From: Chrysomallon squamiferum
Lineage: Eukaryota; Mollusca; Gastropoda; Neomphalida; Peltospiridae
Direction: 5' to 3'
DNA length: 47,500 nt
Assembly (NCBI GenBank): GCA_012295275.1
Contig: CM022678.1
Coordinates: 2,583,781 to 2,631,280, forward strand
Part shown: one piece after another, positions 30,560-42,574 of the stretch
Position numbering within the stretch: the first letter of the stretch is position 1
Layout of the letters: every line of letters starts with the position of its first letter
Notes under the pieces: generated by a model
Databases searched by the model: none
What the model saw: only the letters and a program-made list of their open reading frames with translations
Told to the model about the DNA's origin: nothing
Translations under genes and position numbers: made by a program

Positions 30560-30820
30560 ATCAATATTTAAAAAAAAATAAAAAAAGATCAAATATCATT
30601 TTTCATTTCTATATAAAGAAACATGAACATGCCTATATTAATACACCAAATTCTAATTTTAAATTTTCGAAATATAAAATACTAAATTACCGATAATAAT
30701 ACCATTTCTTTTAGTGTTCATTATATAAAACTGTACCATGCCTTTTTTATACATTAATATACCAAATATATATATATATATATGTACATTAATATACTAT
30801 TTTACTGTTTAGTAGACAAA
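30560..30820. repeat. Diverged local duplication, period about 110 bp
   Basis: 'atgcctatattaatacacca' (about 30629) and 'atgccttttttatacattaa' then tatacca (about 30739) are related, followed by an (AT)n run. Confidence 0.45.
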
Positions 30821-31666
30821 ATTCCTATTCTGATACATTTATATAAAATGCTAACACAATCAGACCAAAGAGAATTTTTTTATTTTTTTTAATAATTTAA
30901 AAACAGGAAATACTCTAGAGACTGAACTTAGTGAAAGATCCGAACTGACAGAAACTTTTCAGTTTATTTATAACTTCAGCCGTCTTCCCTGACTGCTAGT
31001 TTCCCCTCAGTGTACACCATATGTTTGTTGTTTGTTGTTTTTTTCACCAGTTTTATGCGTCCATTCATGTGTGCAGGCTGTAACGATCAAGATTTACTGA
31101 GGTAGAACTCGTAAGCTTTCAGAAATTATCAAATACCTAATGGTTATATGCGTTTCTATGTTTGGAAGATATAAAAGGGGGTTTTTTATGTTTTTTTGGC
31201 AAGAAATTTAAGTTATGAAATTATTAAAAAAAAAAGTCGAAAAGTTTGTTTTGGTTATGTGAATTTTTGTGTTACAAAGAAATGATTGCTTTTTTTTTTT
31301 TTTTTTTTTTTTATTAAGCCAGAAATAAAATGTTAAATTATTAAATTATCAGTCAATCAGTTATTTTGATTATTTGAATTTTTATTGGGATTTTTTTGGT
31401 GGGGGGGGTTTGCTGTAATCAAATCAGATAGGAATGAAATTTAATGTTAATTTTTGATTTATCAGAAAGAAAAATATTTTTGCAGTGTTAATAACTCTTT
31501 TGATGTAGTAATCACAGACTCAGAAATGCGGAGGGGTTGAATTCTAAATCAAAAAAATGTTTCTTTAAGGCTTGCAGTTTTATTTATTTTATTTATTTAC
31601 TTACAAGCAATGAGAAATGTTTGAAATAAAAGTTATTTTGAAAAATTTGCTACAGGAAAGATTTGG

Positions 31667-31698
31667 AGAGAGAGAGAGAGAGGTGGAGGGTAGGAAAG

Positions 31699-31730
<32 letters not shown>

Positions 31731-31735
31731 AGGAG
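31667..31735. repeat. (GA)n imperfect
   Basis: GA runs separated by ggtggagggtaggaaagaaa. Confidence 0.9.
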
Positions 31736-31744
31736 AAATAATGT

Positions 31745-31860
31745 GTAATTATCTTTCACATACCTGTCATAGGTTGAATTCACAGACAGTCCAGTCTAGT
31801 CAGTGGAGAGATTTGATCTTGAAACCTAACTCACCTCATGTCAATACTTGACCCACGGTG
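31745..31860 (-). mobile_element. Possible tRNA-like SINE remnant
   Basis: On the reverse strand GACATGAGGTGAGTTAGGTT precedes a B-box-like AAGATCAAATCTC. No clear A-box was found. Confidence 0.22.
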
Positions 31861-32006
31861 TAAATTCAATAGTTTCGAACACCCCGTTTGGTTGTTTGTT
31901 TTTCTTTGTTCTCTCTCTTTTCTGAGAGAAAGAAAAAAAAAATATTTATCTCACTTTTTCTCAGTCTATTTTTTTTCCTTCTGTCTTTGTAGTTTTGGCC
32001 ACACAC

Positions 32007-32042
32007 ACACACTCACACACACACACACACACTCACACACTG
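32007..32042. repeat. (CA)n with CACT interruptions
   Basis: A CA run interrupted by ACTC. Confidence 0.9.
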
Positions 32043-32399
32043 GTGTATGTAATGTATCTCACTACTTACCATATTAAATTTCTCCTCAGGGAAATAGATT
32101 CCATTTACACTGCAGTTAATTACTTAGTGGTCAGATATAGAGTTTATTATTATTGTTATGTTATATTTATTTGTTTATGTTTATTTAGTATCAATTTTTT
32201 TTTACTGAAAAGAACAACATTATTTCACTTAAAATTAATAATAAGATTTATTTTTTCTTATGTTTCTTTTTATGTGACAGTTACAAAAAAAAAAAAAAAA
32301 AATTGAAATTGAATTATCAGAAAAGAAAATTTATTGGGATGAATGTTTTATTTACAGTTTTAAATTTTTCTTACCTGTGAAAAATTAACAAAATAGTAC

Positions 32400-32516
32400 A
32401 TTACTGTCAAAATACATACAACCATACACACAGTGACATACATTCATACATACACATATACAAACACACACATACATATATATACAAACCCACACAGACA
32501 CAGATACATTCTCACA

Positions 32517-32561
<45 letters not shown>

Positions 32562-32562
32562 A
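32400..32562. repeat. CA/CATA-rich array
   Basis: CATACA units pass into pure CA (32521-32559). Confidence 0.9.
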
Positions 32563-32779
32563 GATGTCCCTAACTACATCCCCAAACTCCCAGATATGCT
32601 ACACTCACACTACTTCTTAAATAAAAAAAAAGTGTAGTACATATTTTTCACAAAGAAAGTAAAAAAAAAAGGCATGGACAAAGACGTTTTCAAGGTATTT
32701 CTAAAAGGTTTGGAATGTCGGTTCGCAAACATTCTACCTCTAGGAGTCAGCCATTGTGGTCTGCCATCTACTTTATTTA

Positions 32780-33645
32780 CCTGTTCACACCTGAGAACTG
32801 GGCCCAGTGGCATAAATGATTCAGGTAAAAATCTTATTAAAAAAAAAAAAAAAAAATACAGGTAAAAAAAATTTAATTAGATGTTTATGGTTAATTAAAT
32901 GTTGTTAAATATGTCTGACAAAAACCTGCATAATCATACAAATTGGAGAATTTGAGCCCAGTTGGAAAAATCATTCAGGTGTAGCTATTCAGAAAACTAC
33001 AGGTAAAAAAAAAAAAAAATTAATTAATTAGATGTATTGTTAGTCAAGGAAGGTGTTGTTAAATACGGTGTATCCTGCAAAGAGTTCAGCTGAATATTTT
33101 AACAGGGACACGAATTTTCACACCTGAAATTTGGCCCAGTCGCATAAATAACTCAGGTATAATTGTTTGGAAAGCTACAGATAAAAATTTAATTAAATGT
33201 TGTTAAATTATGTCTTCCCTGGGCTGTATATTAACACAGACACAGAACACACAAACATTTCCCATCTGAGAGTAGAGTCCAGTTGCATAAATCATTCAGG
33301 ATTTATTCTTCAGCAGGACACAGGTAAAGCATTTTACAAGCATGTGTGTAGTTACCTAACTAATAAAACTGTATGAAAAAAAAAATGTCTTAAACATGCT
33401 TAAGAATTCAGATTCATGATTAACAGAAAGAAGTATTTTCAAAACTGAAAGCTGTGTATAAATCACTTGACATGTCGACTTACCTGTTCAGGTAATAAAT
33501 TCATAAAGGGACTTGTATATTACAAAGGGATGGGAGTTTGACAGTCAGGTGAGGTTTTCTAGTACATTAGAAGCTACAGGTAACAGAAAACTAATTTTTT
33601 CATCGCAAAACTGGGCTTGGTTGCATGAATCACTTTGGATAAAAT
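32780..33645. repeat. Degenerate tandem array, period about 145-180 bp
   Basis: The motif (T)GGGCCCAGTNGCATAAAT, then ATTCAGGTA, recurs at about 32799, 32954, 33132, 33276 and, more diverged, 33611. Each is followed by ACAGGTAAAA and AATTAAATGTTGTTAAATA-like sequence. Confidence 0.75.
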
Positions 33646-34139
33646 ACAATTTAAAAAAAAAAAAAAACTTTTTTAATAATAAACAGGAAAAATTTAAAAA
33701 AATTAAAAGAAAATAATAAATAAACAACTTCATATTTATATACTTATTGAATTTTCAATATGTTGGCTAATAAATAAACTGAGGTGTGGTTGTAAATAGA
33801 ACATATATTTACCTGTGTTATTGAAAAAAAAAAAAGGATTGGTCAATCTTTAATACAGTAGGTCATATAGTCTTTGTGCACATGTTTAACTGGTTTGCAG
33901 AAACATTAGTCATACAGTTTTTAATCTTTCTAAATTAAAAACAAAAAGTCATTATTATGTAAATTGTAAATATAGAGTGTTCTGTATCTTTTTGTTTTAT
34001 TTTTATTTTTTTTGTGTTTGTTGTTTTATAAATATATATAATGAAAATAATTAAGATGCTTTTATTTGATTTCAATAAACAAATTAATAAATTTACAAAA
34101 AAAAAAGAAATAATTAAAGAAATAAGGAAAAATAAAAAA

Positions 34140-34170
<31 letters not shown>

Positions 34171-34172
34171 AA
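34140..34172. repeat. (AAAT)n
   Basis: About eight AAAT units. Confidence 0.92.
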
Positions 34173-34767
34173 TTTAATAATGACAATAAAGAGAGAACTT
34201 TAAAAGGAAAACAAAAGAAATAGTAATATCGTGTAATTTGTCTTTTATTGTGATTTTTCAGCTAAAAAGTTTGAGAACAGGATATAACTAAAACATTATT
34301 GTTTTTTTCTTTAAAAGTTTTATGTTGTATTTATTACATTTAAATGTCTTTTGTTTTTAATGCAGCATGTTTCCTTGTACTGTTTTCTTTGAAGGTTTTT
34401 AAAATTTTAACATTTTTCATTGTTTATGACTTCATTACTTTTATTTTTTCACTTTTATTTTCATAAAAAATGTCTTCTTTTTTTTTTTTTTTTTTTCTTG
34501 CTTTTTCATTCTTTCATTACTGCTTTTTCCATTTATTTTATTTTCTATTTCATTCATCTTTTTTTATTTCATCTTTCTTTCAATCTTTTCTGGTCATTCT
34601 TTCGTTATACAAAATTTTTAATTATTTCTCTCACTTTTCTTTTTTCATTTCTTTTTTTTTTTTTTTTTTTTTTTTTTTCCGGTTTCTTTTTTTTTAAAAC
34701 TTTTAACGTGTTTACCCACACGAGTTAACAATTCCTACACCTGGGCCCCTGACAGGCTCAGCTCTGC

Positions 34768-34826
34768 TGTTTACTCACCTCTGTGTGTTTACGTGTGTGT
34801 TTACGTGTGTGTTTACCTGTGTTTAC
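34768..34826 (+). promoter_or_regulatory. Cluster of five TGTTTAC forkhead-type sites
   Basis: TGTTTAC starts at 34768, 34786, 34798, 34810 and 34820. The last four lie in a GTGTGTTTAC-based short tandem repeat, so the cluster may be a by-product of repeat expansion. Confidence 0.35.
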
Positions 34827-35819
34827 TTAGTCATCAGCAGACGCAGCCCCACTCTCCTACAGTCATTCACAAAACTGTGAACTTTGACCTTTTCTAAAGA
34901 GTTTTGCACTTTTGGCAGTCGGACATAAAATGGATACTCAATTGACTTTTATGTTGCACCTATGATAATTGGAACAGAAATTAACTGTCATTGGCTGAAA
35001 GCTGGCATTTAGACACTTTCAGTGGCTGTGTCTGCCTGTTGGGCTTTTTTTTTTATTTTATTTCTTTTTTTTATCTCCTGCAGTAGAGAGTTTTTATTGT
35101 CCAAGTTATTTCCCTTTCAGATGTAGAAATTTTCATTAGTAGCAGTTTGTATGCTGTCCTGTTTTTTTTTTATTTTTTCTTTCTTGTTTATAGAGTTAAG
35201 AAAGAAAAATGTTGTTTGTATGGATAAGAGAGAGAGAGAGAAAGTAATAAAAAGTGATTGAAAATTTGGGAGAAAAAAATGTTTTAAGATAAAGAAAGGC
35301 TTGGAGAAAACACTCTAAATAGAAAAAGAGAGAAATGGAATGAGAGGGAGAGAGAAGGAATGAGAAAAAACACATAAAAATAGAAATAAAAATAAATAAA
35401 TAAATTGGAAGTAATTAATAAATAATATAAAACATAACCAACAAACCCCTTTGATATAAACAAATGAATAATAAACAGGTACTGAGAGCTTTTTGAAATA
35501 AACTTCTTACATAATTTCAACCTGCTGTTTAAAACAATCTTTTTTCCTTACGTTTATTATTATTATTATTATTGTTATCACCATCATCATCATCATAATT
35601 TTTTTCTTTTTCATTTTTAATTATTATTATTTTGTTTAAAAAAAAAAACAGCTATCGCACACATCTTTATCAGATTTAACTTTCAACATGATCAGTCTCG
35701 TCTGCTTTTTCTTTTATCAGAACACACAATGATTCCTCAGTCTATCTTTTCATGAACACACACACACACAACCAGGCTTTAACTCAGTTTTTTACCTATG
35801 TAACTAACACACAAATTTA

Positions 35820-36125
35820 GCCAGAAACTGATTTCAATTCGAGTCTAGAACACGCAGATAGTGAAATTACTTTGTCTGCTTGACAAAATCGGATTACGGC
35901 CTGCAGCCTCGAGAGAAATATAAAATTAACGTGCATCATACGACTCAATGTGAGTTGATAGGAGCCTCTCCGGGCGCTCGGCCGCTTGTGTCTCATGTCT
36001 TGAGACAGCCGTCTTGTCCCTGTAGACACTGGTGTTGACTGCAGAGACGGCCAATCTGATTTATGACACGAACTCTCGAGCCTTCTGCTTAACCTCGTTA
36101 GAGTAATTTTCCCGTGTGTCCATTA
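35820..36125. promoter_or_regulatory. GC-richer intronic island, candidate conserved element
   Basis: About 300 bp of complex, CG-containing sequence (…TCTCCGGGCGCTCGGCCGCT… at about 35967) within AT-rich intron. It contains GGATTA (about 35889) and no convincing exon. Confidence 0.35.
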
Positions 36126-36178
36126 TTGATGAAGACAATTGTACGTGTTAAACTTCCTTGTAGTTTTAGTGTCAGCGA

Positions 36179-36217
36179 TTGTGTGTGTGTGTGTGTATCT
36201 GTGTGTGTGTGTATATA

Positions 36218-36262
<45 letters not shown>

Positions 36263-36317
36263 CTGGATGTGTGTGTGTGTATCTGTGTGTGTGTGTGTAT
36301 ATCTGTGTGTGTGTATA

Positions 36318-36353
<36 letters not shown>
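36179..36353. repeat. (GT)n with TATCTG interruptions
   Basis: GT runs separated by TATCTG and TATATCTG units. Confidence 0.95.
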
Positions 36354-36357
<4 letters not shown>

Positions 36358-37024
36358 ATGTGCTTGTGTGTGTGTCTGTATGTATGTGTGGGTATGTCCA
36401 TACATGTCTGTGTGCACGTGTGCATTTACGTGAGAGAGAGAGAGAAGAAGAGTTTACAGCAAAAGACAGAGAGAAAAAGAGAAAGAATAAGAAAGAAAAT
36501 TAGAAAGTAAAAGAGAAACAGAGTGAGAGAAAGAATGAGAGAGAAAGAGAAATACAGAGAGATGAAAGTACTTGTTTACAAGCACAGTGTGCAATCTTGT
36601 TATTACTACCTTTTTAAAAAAAAAGTATATGTAAAATAAGTAATTGTTTGTTATTGTTAACAATTAATTACACAGTTATTCAGTGTTCACACAGATTATG
36701 AAATATTACTCATGCATTGTGAAACAAAAATAATTAGTTAGATAAATGTCAGCATAACCTTCTAAGTTATGTCTCAGTTGTTCTTTGTTCGGTTTTTTTG
36801 TTGTTTTTATTTGATTGTTCTTTCTTTTTTCCTTCTTCTTTTTTTTTTTTTTTTTTATTGTTTCAAAGAATTTTGATAAATGAATTTTTCAAAAATGATT
36901 TAAAAATGAGAATAATAAAAGTAACCTGCAAAAATAAAAATAAAATAAAAGTCTCGTAATTTTCTCTCAGGACACCTTCTTCTTTGTAATAACATTTGGT
37001 TTATAATATTTGTTTAATATTAAA

Positions 37025-37150
37025 TTAGAAAGTGTTAAACTTTAGTTTCAGATAAAGGAATGCTAATATTAAGTCACTTTTAACTTTATTTTAAAAGTAC
37101 AGAGACAAGAATATTGAATTTTAATTCCAGATAAAAATATCTTAATATTA
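37025..37150. repeat. Diverged duplication, period about 100 bp
   Basis: 'ttagtttcagataaaggaat' then gctaatatta and 'ttaattccagataaaaatat' then cttaatatta are related. Confidence 0.5.
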
Positions 37151-38154
37151 TAGATTACGTGATAACTTAAAAGTATTTTTTTTTTTAATTTTTATTCCAT
37201 ACCAAAAAGGGAAACAAAGACTAAATAATTCTTTAAATAAAATAAGAAATTATTTTTTTACAAGTTCTTATTCATTTAATTTGTGTTAGTGTGGTGTATA
37301 CATTGGCATACATAAAAATATGAATAAAAAAGGTTAAATATAGTAATTTCACCTAAATATTTAATATATAAAATAATATTATTTATGTATAAAAAAAAAT
37401 AAAAAAAAAAATTAAAATCTAAATAATGCAATATCAGATTTGTTATTTTCATTACAAAAAATAAATTATTTATAAATCAAATTTAAAAAAAAATAATAAT
37501 ATTAATAAAAAGAAAATAATATCTGTGTGTGTAAAAGAAACAAAAATAATAATAATACTGATTGCAATAAAATTAATGACAGTATATCTGCTTGTGTGGG
37601 TGTTGGGTGTGTTTGTAGATTGAATTAAAAAAAAAGAAAAGATTAATACCTGCATAAAAACATAGCAGCTGGTGACTGGTTTAATACAAGTCAGATAACT
37701 GAACAAGGCTCGTGAAATCCAATATGAAAACCGATTAATTATTCCACAAGTATCGATCACACACTGGAGACGAAAAAAACAGGAAGAAAACACAGAAATG
37801 TTGAGTTTTGTTTGTGTTAAAACATGCAGCTCTCATACCTGCGTCTACCTGTGTTTTTAATTAAAACCTGTTACACCTGTAATTTTTATCAAGTTTTGTT
37901 ATCTCTTTGTGAATACCTCTATTTTTACTTAAGAATCTGTTTTGTAGTAATAATCTGTAATTTTATCAAGTCTTCTTTTATATCTGTGTATATATATATA
38001 TATAATATATATGAATATCTGTATTTTTAATTAAAATGTATTTCACCTATACATTTATTTATGTGTATGTATCTTTTGTATGATGTACGTGTGGATGGAT
38101 GTATGTGTTTTTTGTGTATGGATGGATGCGTATATATGCATCTTTGTGTGTGCT

Positions 38155-38156
<2 letters not shown>

Positions 38157-38191
<35 letters not shown>
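38157..38191. repeat. (GT)n microsatellite
   Basis: A pure GT run. Confidence 0.94.
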
Positions 38192-38192
<1 letters not shown>

Positions 38193-38224
38193 TGTGTGTC
38201 TACACATATCTTTGACACATTCCC

Positions 38225-38800
38225 ATCATTAATGTATGATTCTATGAGGCAAGCTGTGTCACTAACTCAATCACTTATCTAAATTGATTACTTCTGTTAC
38301 AAATGATATTGCTACCCACAGCAACACACAACTCTGCAACACCGTTTTACATCGGCTGCATCGTTGTACGATCTGTTAATAAACCAGTGATGTATGGGCA
38401 ACACTTTTCATGTGACAACCCGATCCTATCCTATCTATCCCATTGAGAAAGATAAAGTAAAAAAAAAGAAGAAAAATCTCACTGAATATATCGAAACGCA
38501 TATTTGGCAGTTTAATAGGACATGGTCCAATTGGGAAGGAAAAAAAAATGATCTGAGGGAATCCATATGGTTTTTCTTTTTTTATTACGTTTTTATCTTT
38601 TCGCAAAAAGAGATTTATGGGTTAGGTTGGTTCAGAAGAATTTTTTTTTTTTTTTTTTTTATGTTTCTGTGTCGCGTTTTTGAAGAACTGATTTGTGGAA
38701 TTTTTGCCGAGTTTTATTTATTTTTGTGGGGGAAAAGAAGAAAAAACAAACATAGCAGAAGGAAAGATATAAATGATATTTATGTTATAGGATGAAAATG
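38225..38800. other. Complex non-repetitive stretch, no gene recognised
   Basis: It holds a 133-codon open frame (38394-38795, +) and a 76-codon one on the other strand. Both are rich in Phe/Lys from poly-T and poly-A runs and lack recognisable motifs. It may be old transposon sequence. Confidence 0.3.
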
Positions 38801-39000
38801 TTTTAGCTTTTTGAACCTGGGATTTTTTTGAGTAAATAAATAAAAGTTTACTTGTGAAAAATGTGTTAGATGTCGTTGAATAAACAAATAAATAAAAATA
38901 TTAAATGTATTCAAAGCAGTATTTATGCTAGATTTAAAATGTTTTGCAAATTTATTCTCGTCAATATTATTTTAAAAAGTTAGGTGATGGTAAATGTCAC

Positions 39001-39042
39001 AGAAACAAAATGGTAATATAAACAAATAAACAAACAAACAAA

Positions 39043-39073
<31 letters not shown>

Positions 39074-39075
39074 AT
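39001..39075. repeat. (AAAC)n/(AAAT)n
   Basis: AAAC units pass into AAAT units. Confidence 0.9.
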
Positions 39076-39235
39076 TAGTAAGAAGTAAGGTAATATTTCA
39101 TAGAAAGTTTTTAAAAATTCGTCCAACCTTTTTTTTATTATATCTGACTCATGTACTGTAATATTTTTCAGACAAGTTTCTCTTTTTCTGTCTTTTTCTT
39201 ACTCTTTCTCTCTATCTTTCCCTGACTTTGTCTCT

Positions 39236-39236
<1 letters not shown>

Positions 39237-39274
<38 letters not shown>
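39237..39274. repeat. (TC)n
   Basis: A TC run of about 38 bp inside a wider pyrimidine-rich region. Confidence 0.92.
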
Positions 39275-39278
<4 letters not shown>

Positions 39279-39582
39279 CTCTCTTTTTCTCATATTTCAA
39301 TATTACAAAAAAAAAAAAATAACCTCATTGGAGCATTTTAAGAATTCTTTTCTTCAGAAATGCTATCATCTATATCAAACCTACAATATACACCTACAGG
39401 TTTTAACCCGTTTTGTGTTTATTTAGACATCCGAGCTTAAACAAACAAGTGATACATACGTAAATACAGACATTTCCTTCAATCCGAAACAGATTCGACA
39501 TTTTACAACTCATTTCAGGAAGGAAATCTTTTGCTCAAGAAGGAAGATTTCTTTAGTGGAACAATTTACTTTCTGTTCAGAT

Positions 39583-39585
<3 letters not shown>

Positions 39586-39623
<38 letters not shown>

Positions 39624-39630
39624 AAGAAAG
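39586..39630. repeat. Poly-A tract
   Basis: About 35 A with a GAAAGAAAG end. It could be the tail of a retroposed element, but no element body was recognised. Confidence 0.8.
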
Positions 39631-40614
39631 CAGCCTGAGAGATTGTTTTAAGATGATAATAGTTATCTGAAGCAGTTGAGATGGTTAAAAATAAAATAAA
39701 AATCGGATTTTGGAAGACAGTTACAAAGAAAGTGGAGAAATTAATTACACTTCTGCTGCAGTTAGATGTATAATATTATTACGCAAAGAGTATTTCTTTG
39801 ATTATGGGCTATTTGGGTTCCTTTGTTCTTTCTGTAATTTCTAGTTTGTTATTATTTGTTATTTTTTATTATTGTTATTATTTTTATTGTTATTATTTAT
39901 ATGTTAATAGTCACTCATTTTATTTCATTACGTTTCTTTTTTTATTTGGTTGTTTATTGTTCTTGTGCGTTTTATTTATTTGTTTATTTATTTTATTTTA
40001 TTTAAATGATTTTAAAAAATTTTTGAGGTAGTATTAATAATCAACAAAAATTAAGTTATTTAAAAGAAACCAAAAAAAAAAAAAACCCACTGTAATTCAA
40101 TGTGGGTTTTTCTCTGTGTTCCTGATATATCAATTTATAACAATTTTAAATTCCTGATTTTTTTTTTACTAGAACAGTTTCAGCATTAGCTCTATTTTTA
40201 TTTTATTTATTTATTTAACATTTTCATGAAGAATTTTTTTCATCATAAAAATAAAAAATAACAATAATTAACTTACTTCTGTTAATATCAATATCATATT
40301 AAAAGCTAATTATATCCCAGTATGATATTAATTAGTTTTTATTTCAGTATATTCCTAATGAATTTAATTTTTTCTGCCAATAATTAAGTCATTCTTCAGG
40401 AAAAAACATCATGTAATTAAATTTGAAAGGCTATCCATGTATAATTTATTTTTAATGTATTTTGGTACATAGTGTATAAATAATTACCTTTCTTTAGAAG
40501 TAAATAATACATGATTTCATTATTAATGCTGTCAATATGATTGTGATTTATACATGCATCTTAATATTAAATTTATTTCTGCTATTTAATATGCAAAAAT
40601 AAGTATCCTTCTAC

Positions 40615-40837
40615 AATATTTCAGTTTGTTGTAACTAAAAAAAAAAAAAATATATATATTAATTTGATGACAGTTCATTTTTTGGATATAAATAATAATT
40701 AAATTAATTTTTTTTTATAATTTGAAATTTATTTATTTTATTTTTTTTCAGAAATTGTTGCAGCTAAAATAATATTAACTCATTTTTTTTTTTGGGCATA
40801 AATAATAATTAAATTAATACTAATATTAAATATTTGT

Positions 40838-40886
<49 letters not shown>

Positions 40887-40950
40887 TATACAAAATACAA
40901 AAGGTTTTTCAAAAATCATTGCAGCTAAAACTGTTCTGATGATTCATTTC
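40615..40950. repeat. Tandem repeat, period about 130-160 bp, interrupted by (CA)n
   Basis: The motif TTCAGAAATTGTTGCAGCTA appears at about 40620 (diverged), 40748 and 40906. The downstream 'gcataaataataattaaatt' is shared by the first two copies. A CA microsatellite (40839-40885) lies in the array. Confidence 0.7.
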
Positions 40951-41214
40951 TCACTTACGTAATAACAGTCAACAAGGGATTATGTATCTGGTTTTTTGAT
41001 TTTCCAGCATGGATAATGAGATAATAGGATTATCCAGATAATCTCTTACACAATCTGGCCTAATCATGTTTGTGAAAATATAAAATCCAGTTTCATTTCT
41101 AAATTGGTTTCTGATTTTATCTGGAAATGAGGTAAAGCTACTACAAGGAAAAAAATGAAGAAAAAAAAAAAAAAAAAAAAAAAAAAAGAAAATAGAAATG
41201 AAAAAAATATATAT

Positions 41215-41320
41215 TAATGCTATGACTCAGTTAATGAAAATACAAGGTGTTCTGGAGATAAAGGGTTAATTTGGTGTTACCTGAAGGATGTTTTGGAAGA
41301 TAAAGGTTAATAAATAAATA
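41215..41320. repeat. Local duplication of about 50 bp
   Basis: 'ggtgttctggagataaaggg' then ttaat and 'ggatgttttggaagataaag' then gttaat. Confidence 0.5.
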
Positions 41321-41569
41321 ATTTATCGTCCTCAAGGTATTGTGAGACTAGTTTACTTTATAATTATAACTAGAAAAATAGTAATAAATAAAAATAAATA
41401 AATAAATATTATGTTATTATTATTGTTTATATAATTTGACAAAAATTAGTCATCTTGTAAAAATTATTATTATTATTATTATTTTTTTTTTGATAAAAAG
41501 TAGTTATCTTGTAAAAAAAAAAAACTAAAAAAGAAACAACATTTTTGACAAAATTATGATAACTCCACA

Positions 41570-41660
41570 TACAAGGATCGATCTCACAACCTCGTGTACC
41601 ACAGACCAATCATTATCTATCAACTTTATCTACAGCTCACATCCTGTGACAGTCATCAGT
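41570..41660 (-). mobile_element. tRNA-derived SINE head
   Basis: Read on the reverse strand, GAGCTGTAGATAAAGTTGAT then AGATAATGATTGGTCTGTGG then TACACGAGGTTGTGAGATCG then ATCC follows the layout of a tRNA. A-box-like TGTAGATAAAG lies at 41634-41624 and B-box GAGATCGATCC at 41585-41575, about 49 bp apart. The A-box and D-arm are decayed, so this is a SINE relic rather than a functional tRNA. Confidence 0.55.
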
Positions 41661-42574
41661 TAACTTTTCCTGGATTTAACTAAGTACAAAACAAAACACA
41701 TCAATGACAAAACAAACAGACACTAACAAGTTTTATTCAACATCATCACAGCAGTTATAAAAAAACTAAAAAAAAACTGCTGTCACTATCGTACAAGCTC
41801 ACATTCATCACCACAGCATTTTTTTTTTTTTTTCCAATTACAGACTTGCTATTCAAGTTTTATGTGCTGGTGTAAGGATGAAGTATATTTTGGACGAAGA
41901 ATTATTTATATTTAGTGATGTGCTGATTATAATTCAGTGGATGAAAAAGTAATACTACCATCCAGAAACCTAATCTTCTTTTTTTTTTTTTTTTTTTTTT
42001 TTTCCCAATAATTGTTTTCAGGAAAACGCTATATTGATTATATCTTATCTCAGACATTTTGGTCTTTTATGTTCCTGGTTCCATTTTTTTTTTTTTTTTT
42101 TTTTTTCCTTGTTTGTGTGGGTTGTTGTTTGTTTTGTTTTTTGTTTTTTTTCACTGGTTTGACCGAATTTTAGAAAATCTTCATTAAATTTTTTTTTTTT
42201 TTTGTTACTGGTTCAAACTTGTATTTGTATAAATTATGTGAAACAGTAAATAAATAAAGAAAGAAGGAAATGAAAAGAAAAAAAAACAGGACTTGTTTAA
42301 AATGTTGTCCTTCTGTCTTTCTGTTTCTGTTTCTGTTTCATTTTCCTCTTTTTCTTTCAGACTGTTTCTTTATCTTTCTTTTTTCTGTTTTCTCTTTCTC
42401 TTACTCTTTCACTTTCTCCTTCTTTCTTTTCTTCTCTCTTTTTGTCTTTAACTGCCTGACACTCCCGTTTCTGTCTGTGTGTGTATCTCTCCTACGTCTT
42501 TCTCTTTCTTCTCGTTCTTCAATACCTGATGCAATCTACACCCCCCCCATCCCAACCTAGCCCCTCCAACACTC

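Noticed and set aside
32674-32865. 63-codon frame (MDKDVFKVFLKGLECRF…)
   Set aside because: It runs into the degenerate repeat array at 32780 and has no motif or convincing splice sites.
38394-38795. 133-codon open frame
   Set aside because: Lys/Phe-rich, driven by poly-A and poly-T runs; no motif, and both strands are partly open.
39586-39630. Poly-A tract as tail of a processed pseudogene
   Set aside because: No gene-like body or target-site duplication was recognised next to it.
41570-41660. Functional tRNA gene
   Set aside because: The A-box and D-arm are decayed and the acceptor stem does not pair well; better explained as a SINE relic.
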